A stretch of DNA of 64,000 bases from Bog-113 sp965226755 (GCA_965226755.1 CBDDDT010000004.1:1-64000), one strand, 5' to 3'; shown: positions 28,359-37,697, counted from the first letter of the stretch. Numbers and translations: made by a program. The notes: generated by a model not told the origin, from the letters alone.

Positions 28359-31291
28359 CCCCCGATAGCACGCGCACACTCCGCTCCTTCGGACCCAACG
28401 AGATCCTCGCCGGGCGTTTCTCGATTGTGCGCTGCATCGGAACCGGCGGCATGGGCGCCGTCTATGAAGCCTTCGATCTCGAACTTTCCCGCTCCGTCGC
28501 CGTCAAGCTGATCCACCCGGAAATCTCTGCCGATCCCCTCACTCTCGACCGCTTCAAATCCGAAATCAAACTGGGCCGCGAAGTCAGCCACGCCAATCTC
28601 TGCCGCCTCTATGACTTCGGCGTCCACCACCCCGGCGGCGACGCGCCCGATATCGTCTTTCTCACCATGGAGCTTCTCGACGGCATCACTCTTGCCGAAC
28701 GCCTCCACTCCGGGCCGCTCTCCACCGCCGAAGCGCTCCCCATCGCCCGCCAGATCGCGTGCGGGCTCGACGCTCTGCATGAAGCCTCCATCGTCCATCG
28801 CGATCTCAAGCCCGCGAACATTCTCCTCTCCACCACCCGCTCCAGCCACTCCTTGCGCGTCGTCATCACGGATTTCGGTCTGGCCCGCGACACCGCTCCC
28901 GGTTCCGGTCTCCAGACCGGCGTCGGCCACATCAGCGGCACGCCTCGCTATATGGCGCCCGAGCAGATCCTCGGTCTTCCCACCACGCCTGCCACCGACA
29001 TCTACAGCTTCGGCCTCATCCTCTATGAGCTCATCTCCGGCCAGCGCGCCTTCGGGCACACCAACGACTACCAATCCGCCCGCGCGCGCGTCAGCCAGCT
29101 CCCGCCCGCGCCCCGCACCGTGATTCCCACCATCGAACCCTGTTGGGATTCGGCCATTCTCCGCGCCCTCGAACCCGAACCCGGCGATCGGTTCCCCAAC
29201 GCCATGGCTCTGGTGGATTCCTGTCAGGGCTTCGTTTCCGATCACAGCCCCCGCGCGAGACCTTCGTTCCTCGGCCGTCACAAAAAGCTCGCCGCGATCC
29301 TCGCCAGCGCAGCGCTCATCTTGATCGGGGCGCTGCTCCTGGTTCCGCCGCTGCTCCGCCATCATCCGCCGCCCGATGCCCAGGCGGCTTACGACCGCGG
29401 CGTCACCGCTCTCTCCAATGGCGCCTACTACTCGGCCATGGTGAGCCTCGCGGACGCCGTCGCCCGCGACCCCCAGTTCCTGCTTGCTCACAGCCGCCGC
29501 GCCGAAGCTGCTTCCCGTCTTCAGTTCATGGACGAGGCTCAATCTGAAATCGCGAGCGCCATCCCGCCGTTTCAGTCCTCCTGGCTCCTGAAACGCGCCG
29601 ACCTCACCCGCATCCGCGCCATTCAAGCCACCATTCAACGCCGCTGGCCGGAAGCGATCGCTTCCTATCGCTCGCTGGCGAACTCCGCCTCCGACAACGA
29701 AAAGCCCGAAGCGCTTTCGGATCTCGCCGAAGCCTACCAGCAAAGCGGCGACAGCAAGCAGGCCCAAGCGCTCTATGCCCAGGCGCTCAGCCTTGATCCT
29801 TCCTACGCCCCAGCTCTTTTGCGAACCGGTATTCTACTCTCCAACGCCGGCAAAACCAGCGAGGCGATCGAAGCATTTCATCGCGCCGAAGCTCTCTATC
29901 GGGCCCCCAGCGATGCCGAAGCCCGCACCGAAGTCCTGTATCAGGAAGGTCGCGCGCTCGCCGCTTCTTCCGATCAGTCGAACCGCGACCGAGCCCGTGA
30001 GATCCTCACGACCGCGCTCGCCGCCGCCAGTTCCCCAATGACCGACGACCCCTTTCAGAAAGTCACCATCCTGCTCCAATTGAGCCTGCTCTCTTACCGT
30101 GATGAAGACACGGCGGCGGGCGCGAAGCTCGCGCAGGAAGCCATGGACACCGCCCGCGCGCACAGCATCGAAGTGCTCGCCACCTCGGCCCTGGTCGATG
30201 TCGGAAACACTCTCTTTCTGCAGGGCAGCACCGACCGCGCCGGCGCCTATTACCGCGAAGCACTCTCGGCCGCCGGCAACCACTCCGTCCCCTACGTGCA
30301 GGCCCGCGCCGCCATTCAGCTCAGTCAGATTCTGCTGCGCGAAGGCCGCGCGACCGAAGCCCTCAATTACGCCACCCAGGCCAGCGACTTCTATAAGCTC
30401 GCGGGACGCAAGCCGGGCATCATCATCGCCACGACCCTGAGCGCTCGCGCGCAGCGCGACCTCGGCCGGAATGACGCCGCCCTCGCCAGTTTCAAAACCG
30501 CCCTCGACGCCGCCAAAGCCATCAATAGCCGCGAGTTCGCCGGCGACGCCGAAGCGGGTATTGCCAGCGTCTTGCGCATCCAGGAACTCCTGCCTGCCGC
30601 GCTCGAACACTATGAGGCCGCCAGCACCTACTTCGACCAGGGAGATTCCCTCAGCCTCGCCAACAATGCCATGAACCGGGCTGAACTTCAAAGTGAACTG
30701 GGCAACGAGGCCGCCGCCAACTCTCTCGTCGACTTTGTGCATCACTCCGCACCGTACGCCCACGACATCGTCTTGGCCGCGAAAATGGACCTGGTCTCCG
30801 CGCAACTGGCCCTCATTGATCTCCGCCTTCCCCAAGCCGATCAGCTCGCCGCCAGCGCTGCCGTGGCCATCAATGGTCAGGATCTGGGAACGGAGATCGG
30901 TGCCAGCCTCATCCGCTGCCAGGCTTCTTCCATCCGCTACTGCGCCGAAGCCCGCTCCCTCGCCGCCAAAACGGAAGATCGGTCCGTGCAGGATTCGGTC
31001 CGTCTGACCTCCGCGCTCGCGGAGCTCGCCGCCGGAAACAACGAGTCCGCCCGCCAAACCGCCGCCGCCCTGCTGGCTGCGATTCCACCCGATCGCCTGC
31101 CCGAGACCTCGCTCATCGCCTCTTGCATCGCCGTTCGCGCCAGCCGGCTTCTTTCCGACGCGGCCCTTCACGATCGCTATCAGCAGCGCATGCGCGACTC
31201 GCTCCAAAATCTCGGGAAGGCTTGGGGCGCCGCCTCCAGCGAAAACTTTCTTCACCGGCCCGACATCCGGGCCGTCTGCGACCCCTCCTGA
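28355..31291 (+). CDS. Ser/Thr protein kinase with transmembrane helix and TPR sensor
   Basis: 978 residues from a GTG start. Kinase domain residues 20-285: GTGGMGAVYEAFD, Lys in VAVKLIHPE, HRDLKPANILL (about 147), DFGLARDTAPG, APEQILGLP. One membrane helix at about 308-333 (LAAILASAALILIGALLLV). The rest is a long array of tetratricopeptide-like helices (AYQQSGDSKQAQALYAQALS and similar), ending FLHRPDIRAVCDPS. Acidobacteria hold many such kinases; the TPR half may sense or bind partner proteins. Convergent with the small exported gene downstream. Confidence 0.92.
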   Translation: MTPDSTRTLRSFGPNEILAGRFSIVRCIGTGGMGAVYEAFDLELSRSVAVKLIHPEISADPLTLDRFKSEIKLGREVSHANLCRLYDFGVHHPGGDAPDIVFLTMELLDGITLAERLHSGPLSTAEALPIARQIACGLDALHEASIVHRDLKPANILLSTTRSSHSLRVVITDFGLARDTAPGSGLQTGVGHISGTPRYMAPEQILGLPTTPATDIYSFGLILYELISGQRAFGHTNDYQSARARVSQLPPAPRTVIPTIEPCWDSAILRALEPEPGDRFPNAMALVDSCQGFVSDHSPRARPSFLGRHKKLAAILASAALILIGALLLVPPLLRHHPPPDAQAAYDRGVTALSNGAYYSAMVSLADAVARDPQFLLAHSRRAEAASRLQFMDEAQSEIASAIPPFQSSWLLKRADLTRIRAIQATIQRRWPEAIASYRSLANSASDNEKPEALSDLAEAYQQSGDSKQAQALYAQALSLDPSYAPALLRTGILLSNAGKTSEAIEAFHRAEALYRAPSDAEARTEVLYQEGRALAASSDQSNRDRAREILTTALAAASSPMTDDPFQKVTILLQLSLLSYRDEDTAAGAKLAQEAMDTARAHSIEVLATSALVDVGNTLFLQGSTDRAGAYYREALSAAGNHSVPYVQARAAIQLSQILLREGRATEALNYATQASDFYKLAGRKPGIIIATTLSARAQRDLGRNDAALASFKTALDAAKAINSREFAGDAEAGIASVLRIQELLPAALEHYEAASTYFDQGDSLSLANNAMNRAELQSELGNEAAANSLVDFVHHSAPYAHDIVLAAKMDLVSAQLALIDLRLPQADQLAASAAVAINGQDLGTEIGASLIRCQASSIRYCAEARSLAAKTEDRSVQDSVRLTSALAELAAGNNESARQTAAALLAAIPPDRLPETSLIASCIAVRASRLLSDAALHDRYQQRMRDSLQNLGKAWGAASSENFLHRPDIRAVCDPS

Positions 31292-31294
31292 AAA

Positions 31295-31846
31295 TTACTC
31301 CCGGGCCCGCGCCGCGATGTACCGGATCCGGATCTCCGCCGTCCCCTTTGTCGTGATTGTTGGCCGCCCCTGTTCCACCACCGAAGTGATCTTGATCCCG
31401 TGCTGGATGAACTTCGGCACGCTCGCTTTCGGATCGGATTGGAACTGCCCCGAGGGCAGCAGAATCACCAGGTTCCGGTGCGCGGAAGCATGAAAAAAGT
31501 AAACTTCCCCCGTTTCCCCGCCGCCGTGGTCGCTTCCGTAATGCACCGTCACCATGCAGTTCGCCTGGTTCCCGCACAGCGGCTGCGCACCGTTATCGTC
31601 CTTATACCGCACCAGAACGCCTTGGTCGTCCGCCACGACTCGGCCCAGCGGAGCGATCAGGATCGAGTTGTCCTTCCGCGGAATAATGAATCGGATGTCT
31701 CCCGTGACAAACACCGAAGCGCCATCTCCGATGATGATCGGCTTGTCTCCACCCGCGCTTCGCAGCACCGTCCAGCTCGAGAGTGTCGCCACTGCCAGCA
31801 GCGCCGCCCATTTCCCCGCGGCCCTGCTCAACCTTTGCTTCTGCAT
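31295..31846 (-). CDS. Small exported protein, GGDKPI-IGDGAS family (copy 1)
   Basis: 183 residues. A basic N-terminus and hydrophobic helix (WAALLAVATLSSWTVL) precede GGDKPIIIGDGASVFVTGD, a beta-rich middle with a cysteine pair PLCGNQANCMVTVHY, and a long soluble tail ending EIRIRYIAARARE. It shares the same order of motifs with the next gene upstream (IGDGAS after the helix, C-x5-C followed by MV/MI and a beta strand, then a YFFHAS/LLYLAS strand). No known domain recognised. Tail-to-tail with the kinase, three bases apart. Confidence 0.7.
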   Translation of the reverse strand: MQKQRLSRAAGKWAALLAVATLSSWTVLRSAGGDKPIIIGDGASVFVTGDIRFIIPRKDNSILIAPLGRVVADDQGVLVRYKDDNGAQPLCGNQANCMVTVHYGSDHGGGETGEVYFFHASAHRNLVILLPSGQFQSDPKASVPKFIQHGIKITSVVEQGRPTITTKGTAEIRIRYIAARARE

Positions 31847-31868
31847 GGAAGCATACTAATCGGTCGCG

Positions 31869-32534
31869 TTAGAGACTGCAACTTCCGTCGGTCGTGCCGC
31901 CCGCCGGCAGGAAGCACATCTTCACCGTCGATTGATGAACCTGCGGATTGCTCGGCTGGATGAATCCGGAGTTCGGGTTTGATCCGGACACTGCATTCCG
32001 CTGCGTCCATTGCACCCAGATCACGTGAAAACCGGTTCGCATATACGGCGCCCCCAGTGACGTCGGCGATTGGAAAACGTTCGGCGCGTTCAGCGCCGTT
32101 ACACTCTTGGTGGAAGCTAGGTAAAGTAGGCGCACCGCCCCGCAAACCGTCTCAGCCGCGTCGTCCGAGCAGCTCCCCGGCTGCGTCCCGTCCGCCGCGT
32201 ATTTCACCACGATCATGCAGTCCCCTTGCCCGGTGCACATCGGCGTCTTCGTCACCCCAGCTTCCTGGTACGCGGCCATCAGCGTTCCGGATTTCGATAA
32301 TGGCTTTGCAAGCAAAGTCCCTGGCGCTGTAAGCGTTCCGTTTAAGTTTTCCGGCGTAAAGACGCCTCCGTCGCTAATATCGATGGAGGCTCCGTCGCCG
32401 ATGACGATCGGCTTATCTCCTCCGCCGCCCACCGGCACCTGAGGTACTTTTTCGAGCCTGTATCCCAGGACCCAGAGGACCACGGCCGCGATACCAATAA
32501 TCACGAGAGCGGTTGGAGCGAAACGTATTCTCAT
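31869..32534 (-). CDS. Small exported protein, GGDKPI-IGDGAS family (copy 2)
   Basis: 221 residues. A membrane anchor (ALVIIGIAAVVLWVLGY) is followed by GGGDKPIVIGDGASIDISDG, PMCTGQGDCMIVVKYAADG and a second pair of cysteines (GSCSDDAAETVCG). The C-terminus carries two more (KMCFLPAGGTTDGSCSL), so disulfides outside the cytoplasm are likely. Paralogous to the next gene (22 bases downstream). A strong promoter lies almost directly on its start codon, and there is no Shine-Dalgarno site in the few bases between. Confidence 0.7.
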   Translation of the reverse strand: MRIRFAPTALVIIGIAAVVLWVLGYRLEKVPQVPVGGGGDKPIVIGDGASIDISDGGVFTPENLNGTLTAPGTLLAKPLSKSGTLMAAYQEAGVTKTPMCTGQGDCMIVVKYAADGTQPGSCSDDAAETVCGAVRLLYLASTKSVTALNAPNVFQSPTSLGAPYMRTGFHVIWVQWTQRNAVSGSNPNSGFIQPSNPQVHQSTVKMCFLPAGGTTDGSCSL

Positions 32535-32543
32535 GGTGGCAAA

Positions 32544-32572
32544 AGTATATTCGTAGTCTCTGTCGCGGTCAA
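32544..32572 (-). promoter_or_regulatory. Sigma-70-type promoter for the 32,534 gene pair, near-leaderless
   Basis: On the minus strand TTGACC (32,572-32,567) and TATACT (32,549-32,544) are separated by exactly 17 bases. The start codon at 32,534 lies only ten bases after the -10 box, so the predicted transcript would begin within about four bases of ATG. Confidence 0.6.
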
Positions 32573-32602
32573 TATAAAATACAGCTCAGCCACAAAAAAA
32601 AA

Positions 32603-34201
32603 ATGCCCACCCCCACCCGAAGGACCAGCGTCACGGCCCTGCTCTTACTGCTGTTCTGCCTCTCCGCGCCCGCCCAAGTCACCTCCGGCCGCCTCGTTCA
32701 CGCGCTCGATGAACAACAGAACTGGCTTACTTACTGGGGTGATTACTCCGGCATCCGCCATCGCTCGCTCGACCGCATCAACACCTCCAACGTCGCCGCC
32801 CTGCGCGTCGAATGGATGTATCAAACCGGCAAGAGCGGCGCCTTCGAGACCGTCCCGCTGGTCGTCGACGGCGTCATGTACCTCACCGCCGGCGACGGCG
32901 TCGCCATGGCCCTCGACGCCCGCACCGGACGCCAGCTCTGGCGTTACGCCCAGGAATTCCCTCCCGGCCACAACTCCGGCGGCGTCAATCGCGGACTCGC
33001 CATCCTCGGCGACCGACTCTTCATGGTTACGCCGGATTCCCAGGTCGTCGCTCTCGAATCCAAAACCGGCAAGCTCCTCTGGCAATCCGCCATGGCTCCG
33101 CCCGACTCCGGCGCCTACGCCACTCTCGCCCCGCTCGTCGTCGACGACAAAGTCATCGTCGGCATCTCGGGCGGCGAACAGGGCGTCCGCGGTTTCATCG
33201 ACGCCTATGACGCCGCCACCGGCACACGCGACTGGCGCTTCTACACCGTCCCGCTCAAAGGTGAACCCGGCGGCGATACCTGGCTCGGCGATTCCGCCCA
33301 GCGCGGCGGCGGCCCCGCCTGGATGACCGGCACTTACGATCCCCAACTCCACACCCTTTACTGGGGCATCGGGAATCCCGGCCCCGATCTCTATGGAGAT
33401 ATCCGCCAAGGCGCCAACCTCTACACCTGCTCCCTCGTCGCTCTCGACCCCGCCACCGGCCGCCTCAAGTGGCACTTTCAATTCAATCCCCACGACACCC
33501 ACGATTGGGACGCCGCCGAAACGCCCATGCTCCTCGATCTCCCCTGGCGCGGCCGTCCCCGCAAGCTCGTCGTTCAGGCGAACCGCAACGCCTTCTTCTA
33601 CATCCTCGACCGCGAGACCGGCGAATTCCTCAGCGGTTATCCCTTCACCCGTCAGACCTGGGCCAGCGGCCTCGATTCCAAAGGCGTGCCCATTCCGCTT
33701 CCCAATAGCGAACCCACGCCCGAGGGAACCCGCGTCTGCCCCGGTCTCGCCGGCGGCACTAACTTCATGGCGCCCGCTTATAATCCCCAAACCAAACTTT
33801 TCTATCTCGCCGTCCGCGACCAGTGCGACATTTACTTCTCTTCGCCGCCCGTCTATAAGAAAGGGCAGGCTTACTGGGGGACTGCCTTCCGCGCCGAAAC
33901 CGCCGAAAAGGGCCGCGGCCTGCTGAAGGCCTTCGACCCTCTCACCGGCGAAACCAAATGGACCTTCCCCTACTACCAACCCTCGCTCGCCGGCAATCTA
34001 TCCACCTCCGGCGGCCTCATCTTCGCCGCCGACGAAGACGGTTACCTGGTCGCCTTCGACTCCGCTACCGGCCGCGTCCTCTGGAAATTCAACACCGGCA
34101 ACCGCATCGTCAATTCCCCCATGACTTACATGGTCGGCGCCCGCCAATACGTCGCCATCCCCTCCGGCGCCGCCGTCATCACCTTCGCCTTGCCGGAGTA
34201 A
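32603..34201 (+). CDS. Exported PQQ-dependent alcohol-dehydrogenase-like quinoprotein
   Basis: 533 residues. A signal peptide (SVTALLLLLFCLSAPAQ) leads into an eight-bladed propeller with repeated tryptophan-docking motifs: LDARTGRQLWRY, LESKTGKLLWQS, LDPATGRLKWHF, FDPLTGETKWTF and FDSATGRVLWKF. WMTGTYDPQLHTLYWGIGNP and FNPHDTHDWDAAE match the active-site region of PQQ alcohol dehydrogenases. The adjacent CC disulfide of methanol dehydrogenases is not seen. No C-terminal haem, so it needs a separate cytochrome. The ATG at 32,603 follows a poly-A stretch, without a clear ribosome site. Confidence 0.88.
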   Translation: MPTPTRRTSVTALLLLLFCLSAPAQVTSGRLVHALDEQQNWLTYWGDYSGIRHRSLDRINTSNVAALRVEWMYQTGKSGAFETVPLVVDGVMYLTAGDGVAMALDARTGRQLWRYAQEFPPGHNSGGVNRGLAILGDRLFMVTPDSQVVALESKTGKLLWQSAMAPPDSGAYATLAPLVVDDKVIVGISGGEQGVRGFIDAYDAATGTRDWRFYTVPLKGEPGGDTWLGDSAQRGGGPAWMTGTYDPQLHTLYWGIGNPGPDLYGDIRQGANLYTCSLVALDPATGRLKWHFQFNPHDTHDWDAAETPMLLDLPWRGRPRKLVVQANRNAFFYILDRETGEFLSGYPFTRQTWASGLDSKGVPIPLPNSEPTPEGTRVCPGLAGGTNFMAPAYNPQTKLFYLAVRDQCDIYFSSPPVYKKGQAYWGTAFRAETAEKGRGLLKAFDPLTGETKWTFPYYQPSLAGNLSTSGGLIFAADEDGYLVAFDSATGRVLWKFNTGNRIVNSPMTYMVGARQYVAIPSGAAVITFALPE

Positions 34202-34366
34202 ACGCGACGGTGTTGCACTATTGGCATTGCCTTCCAATCCTTGGGCAACCCGAGAAGTGGAAGCGGCGCTCACGTGGCGTCGTCGCCAAGTTCGCTGACG
34301 CGACCACCGAACACGAAAGCCGGGGCTTGCGGGAGAACAAGACACGATTCCGGAAGCCGTCGACCA

Positions 34367-34615
34367 CTATCGCCGACAGCAGCTTAAAGACTTTCTCCCT
34401 GAATCAGAACCAACGTTCCGAACCCTTTCTACAACCGGGATTGGGGCGAGGACTCTCCGGCCAGGAAGGTCCCCAGAGGCAAACAGGTCATGGACTGTAT
34501 TCACCGAAATGGTGAGGAGTCGGGCCGTGCCTGCTGCATCCGGAACGTCACCCGTCCGGGTCGGCGGTGTGCGAGGGATCTTCGCCCGCTCAACTTCGAA
34601 AACGGTAGCAGACAT
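34367..34615 (-). pseudogene. Degenerate excisionase-type helix-turn-helix fragment in a 495-base gap
   Basis: Between the PQQ dehydrogenase and the GH5-like gene (34,202-34,696) the only recognisable coding trace is on the minus strand: TARLLTISVNTVHDLFASGD followed by LPGR, resembling the MerR/excisionase DNA-binding motif (LLgVS-x-xTV-xx-li-xxGeLP). The usual leading helix is poor and the remainder is not conserved. A remnant is likelier than a live gene. Confidence 0.35.
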
Positions 34616-34696
34616 GATTGCCGGCGTTTCTTCGCTGCGTATTCTTTACGAATAAAATGCGCGAATCGTGGAAATCGTGGATACACTTAACCCCAA

Positions 34697-36553
34697 ATGC
34701 CTCTCACCGTTCGCCGATTCGCTCTGGCCCTTTGTGGATTCATTTGCGCCGGCTTTCAGCATCCCGCGGCCGCTGCAAATCCCCTAGCCGTTCCCACCCG
34801 CGGCCCGCACGGACCGTTTCGTGTTGCCGGAACGCAACTCGTCGACGCCGACGGCATCCCGTTCCTGATCCGCGGCACCCAAACGAGCGCGTTCCGGTTC
34901 CATTCAGCGCGTCACGATGCGCGGTCGTCGCGGGATTTCGGACCCCACTCGGCAACGTCGTTGAGCGCGATTCGTCTGCGCCTCAACATGAACGCGCTGC
35001 GCATACCGGTCGATATCACGGAAGCGGATCAACCCGGTTTTTACCCCGAGCTGAGGCGCCTGGTCCGGCTGGCGAATCAAAGCGATCTATTGGTGATCCT
35101 GGCGGCCAGCGATCCGGGATCGGCGATGCCCGGACCCGCGGTGCTGGAGTTCTGGAGCCATTGCGCGGCAGCCTTCAAGGAAAATCCAAACGTTATATTC
35201 GACGCGTTCGACAAGCCGTACGCAACGGCTGTCCCGGAGAACGCGGGCAGCCCCCACGCGTTAGATGGCTGGGAATTTTGGCGGCACGGCGGGAAGTCGC
35301 AAACGGGCGCGCAGGTTTTCGGAATGCAGGACGTGGTTCAAACCATTCGCGCGGCCGGGGCTCCGCAGCCTGTTGTGCTGATGGGCTGGAACGACGCCGC
35401 GCTGTTCCAGGGGTTTGACGCCGCACGCCTCGCTGGCGCGGAAAACATCCTCTATGAGTTTTCACCCGGATACGAAACGGCGCGGACGGATGCGGATCGC
35501 GACGCGCAATTTGGATTTCTCGCGAACAGCGCTCCGGTGATCGCCAATGATTGGGATCTTCATCTGGATGACCCGAAAGCGTGCCGCGCAATCCCCGCCG
35601 ACACGGAGGGAGCAAGCAAATTGGTGCTCGACAACATAGCTTATTTCGATGCGCACAATATCTCCTGGACCGTCTCCGCCTATGAGCGCGGCAAGCTGTT
35701 GAAGGACACCGTCAATCTGATTGCGACGAAACTGGAGGATGGCATTACGTGCCGCGATGACGGCGTGAACTCCGCGGGCATGGGCCGGCTGATCCTATCG
35801 AGGATGTTCGGCGCCGAGGAAGGAAAACTGGTCGTGGTCAACGTGAGCGGCGGCATCAGCTTGGCGCGCGGCGGCTACGGCATCGCGTATGGACGGATTA
35901 TGGCGAAACACGATTCAGTCAGCCATGCACCGGGCGCGAGCTACCGGCTGGGTGACCTCGCCGTCAGGATTACCGATTCGAAGAATGTGACGCGGCCCGC
36001 GCGAATGAACTGGGCCTCAGCCGGATGGGGCTCTCTCAATTTCATAATCCCGGCCAGCGCGGCGCCCGGCAGCGGCCGCCTTACGATTGAACGCGGAGAC
36101 GGAACGCAGGATAGCGCCGACGTATTTATCGCCGACACGGCGCCCGGACTTTATACGGCCTTGAATTGCCAGGGACCAGCGCTCGGCACCTTCACGCGAG
36201 CGAATGCGCAGGGCGGCACAATCGAGTCTGCGCCGATCTCAAACTGTAAGACCTGGGATTCATGCTCCACGGTCAGCATCCCGGTGACGGGAGGAACGCG
36301 AACCACCGTCCGTTTGTTCGGCAACGGATTTCGCAACGCCAAGTCGCCGTCCGAGATCGACGTGACCATCGCCGGGGTGCGTGTTCCTGTTCTTACATAC
36401 GGGCCGGGCAAGGATGCGGGTGTCGACGAATTGATCGTCGCCATCCCGCCCTCCCTCCGCGGAACCGGCGAGACAGATCTGATCTGTCACGTCAATGGAC
36501 GATTGGCGAATGTGGTGCGCATCTCGATCGGCGGCAGTCGGCGCGCGTCTTGA
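34697..36553 (+). CDS. GH5-like protein lacking usual catalytic Glu, with Solibacter-type C-terminal domain
   Basis: 618 residues. Signal peptide (LALCGFICAGFQHPAAA). Residues 35-340 follow the GH5 barrel: GTQLVDADGIPFLIRGTQTS, LRIPVDITEA, NVIFDAFDKPYA, VVLMGWND, PVIANDWD. GH5 enzymes normally have an N-E-P at the fourth strand and a Glu at the seventh; here these read D-K-P and N-D-W, so hydrolysis is doubtful. Residues about 450-615 match the C-terminal domain first named from Solibacter usitatus (TIGR03437-like): DTAPGLYTALNCQGPALGTF, VRLFGNGFRNAKSPSEI, VDELIVAIPPSLRGTGETDL. Stop and next start overlap (TGATG). Confidence 0.75.
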   Translation: MPLTVRRFALALCGFICAGFQHPAAAANPLAVPTRGPHGPFRVAGTQLVDADGIPFLIRGTQTSAFRFHSARHDARSSRDFGPHSATSLSAIRLRLNMNALRIPVDITEADQPGFYPELRRLVRLANQSDLLVILAASDPGSAMPGPAVLEFWSHCAAAFKENPNVIFDAFDKPYATAVPENAGSPHALDGWEFWRHGGKSQTGAQVFGMQDVVQTIRAAGAPQPVVLMGWNDAALFQGFDAARLAGAENILYEFSPGYETARTDADRDAQFGFLANSAPVIANDWDLHLDDPKACRAIPADTEGASKLVLDNIAYFDAHNISWTVSAYERGKLLKDTVNLIATKLEDGITCRDDGVNSAGMGRLILSRMFGAEEGKLVVVNVSGGISLARGGYGIAYGRIMAKHDSVSHAPGASYRLGDLAVRITDSKNVTRPARMNWASAGWGSLNFIIPASAAPGSGRLTIERGDGTQDSADVFIADTAPGLYTALNCQGPALGTFTRANAQGGTIESAPISNCKTWDSCSTVSIPVTGGTRTTVRLFGNGFRNAKSPSEIDVTIAGVRVPVLTYGPGKDAGVDELIVAIPPSLRGTGETDLICHVNGRLANVVRISIGGSRRAS

Positions 36554-37662
36554 TGAGCTTCCGCCGTCAGCTGGTCGTCTTTGCCGTTTTAGCCGCTCGC
36601 TTCGCAACGCACTGCCTGGCGAGCGACGTCTTTGGATGGCAGCTTCCAAAAGGCTTTCCGCGGCCGAAAGTCCCCGTTCAGAATGCCATGTCGATGGAAA
36701 AGGTGAATCTGGGAAGGCATCTTTTCTACGACAAGCGGCTCTCTGTAAATGGCAAAATGTCCTGCGCGACTTGCCATCGCCAAGCGCTCGCATTCACGGA
36801 CGGGCGAGCTGTCGCGGTGGGGGCGACCGGCGCGGTTCACCCTCGAAGCGCGATGAGTTTGGTGAACGTCGCGTTCGAGTCTGTGCTCGGCTGGAGCAAC
36901 CCGAATGTTCATACTTTGGAAGATCAAGCGCTTATCCCGATGTTGTCGGATCACCCGACGGAGATGGGTTTGCGTGGCCGCGAAGAAAGTATTCTCGCGT
37001 CGTTTCGCGCGGATCGCGTGTACGGCGTTCTTTTCTTGAAGGCGTTCCCCGAATCGAGCCGTCCTTTCACAATGGTAAATGTCTCGAAGGCTCTGGCGTG
37101 CTTTGAGCGCACCATCATCTCGGCGCGTTCACCCTATGACCGCTATGTTTCCCAAGGCGAGAACGGCGCGATTTCCGAGTCTGCCAAACGCGGCGAGCTG
37201 CTATTCTTCAACGACAAGACGGCAGGCTGCTACCGCTGCCATAACGGCTTCAACTTTAGCGATGCGACGCAAGCCCCGCGCTTCCATAACACAGGTCTGT
37301 ACAACTTAGCGGGTGTCTTCTCATACCCCGAGATAAACCTCGGGGCATATGAGTTCACGCGCAAGCTTTCGGATGTCGGCAAGTTCAAGACGCCCTCTTT
37401 GCGCAATGTCGCACTTACAGCGCCGTATATGCATGACGGCAGTCTGGCTACTCTGGACGATGTGCTTGATCACTATCAGGCGGGCGGGCGGACGACACAT
37501 TACGGAAGTTACTTAAGTCAAGGGAATAAGAACCCGAATAAAGACCCGCTGATGACCGGGTTTACTTTAACTCCCCAGAATCGGCGGGACTTGATTGCTT
37601 TTCTCGAAACCTTGACGGATCCAGAGTTGTTGAAGGACCCCAGATTCTCGGACCCTTGGTAG
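36553..37662 (+). CDS. Exported dihaem cytochrome c peroxidase / MauG family
   Basis: 369 residues. Signal peptide (LVVFAVLAARFATHCLA). First haem site CATCH in GKMSCATCHRQALAFTDGR, second CYRCH in KTAGCYRCHNGFNFSD; also GRHLFYDKRLS near the start and TPSLRNVALTAPYMHDGSL near the end, all standard for the family. The enzyme reduces hydrogen peroxide or oxidises protein substrates in the periplasm. It shares one base with the GH5-like stop codon, so coupled expression is expected. Confidence 0.92.
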   Translation: MSFRRQLVVFAVLAARFATHCLASDVFGWQLPKGFPRPKVPVQNAMSMEKVNLGRHLFYDKRLSVNGKMSCATCHRQALAFTDGRAVAVGATGAVHPRSAMSLVNVAFESVLGWSNPNVHTLEDQALIPMLSDHPTEMGLRGREESILASFRADRVYGVLFLKAFPESSRPFTMVNVSKALACFERTIISARSPYDRYVSQGENGAISESAKRGELLFFNDKTAGCYRCHNGFNFSDATQAPRFHNTGLYNLAGVFSYPEINLGAYEFTRKLSDVGKFKTPSLRNVALTAPYMHDGSLATLDDVLDHYQAGGRTTHYGSYLSQGNKNPNKDPLMTGFTLTPQNRRDLIAFLETLTDPELLKDPRFSDPW

Positions 37663-37697
37663 ATCGGTCAAGCGCCGCTTCAGTTCAGGAACAGCGG

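Noticed and set aside
28262..29767. 501-codon antisense frame over the kinase
   Set aside because: Low-complexity Gly/Glu/Ala sequence mirroring the kinase; the kinase on the plus strand has full motifs.
29834..31255. 473-codon antisense frame over the TPR region
   Set aside because: Shadow of the TPR coding frame, with no start context or domain.
32645..33979. 444-codon antisense frame over the PQQ dehydrogenase
   Set aside because: Valine/Gly/Glu-rich shadow; the plus-strand propeller motifs are unmistakable.
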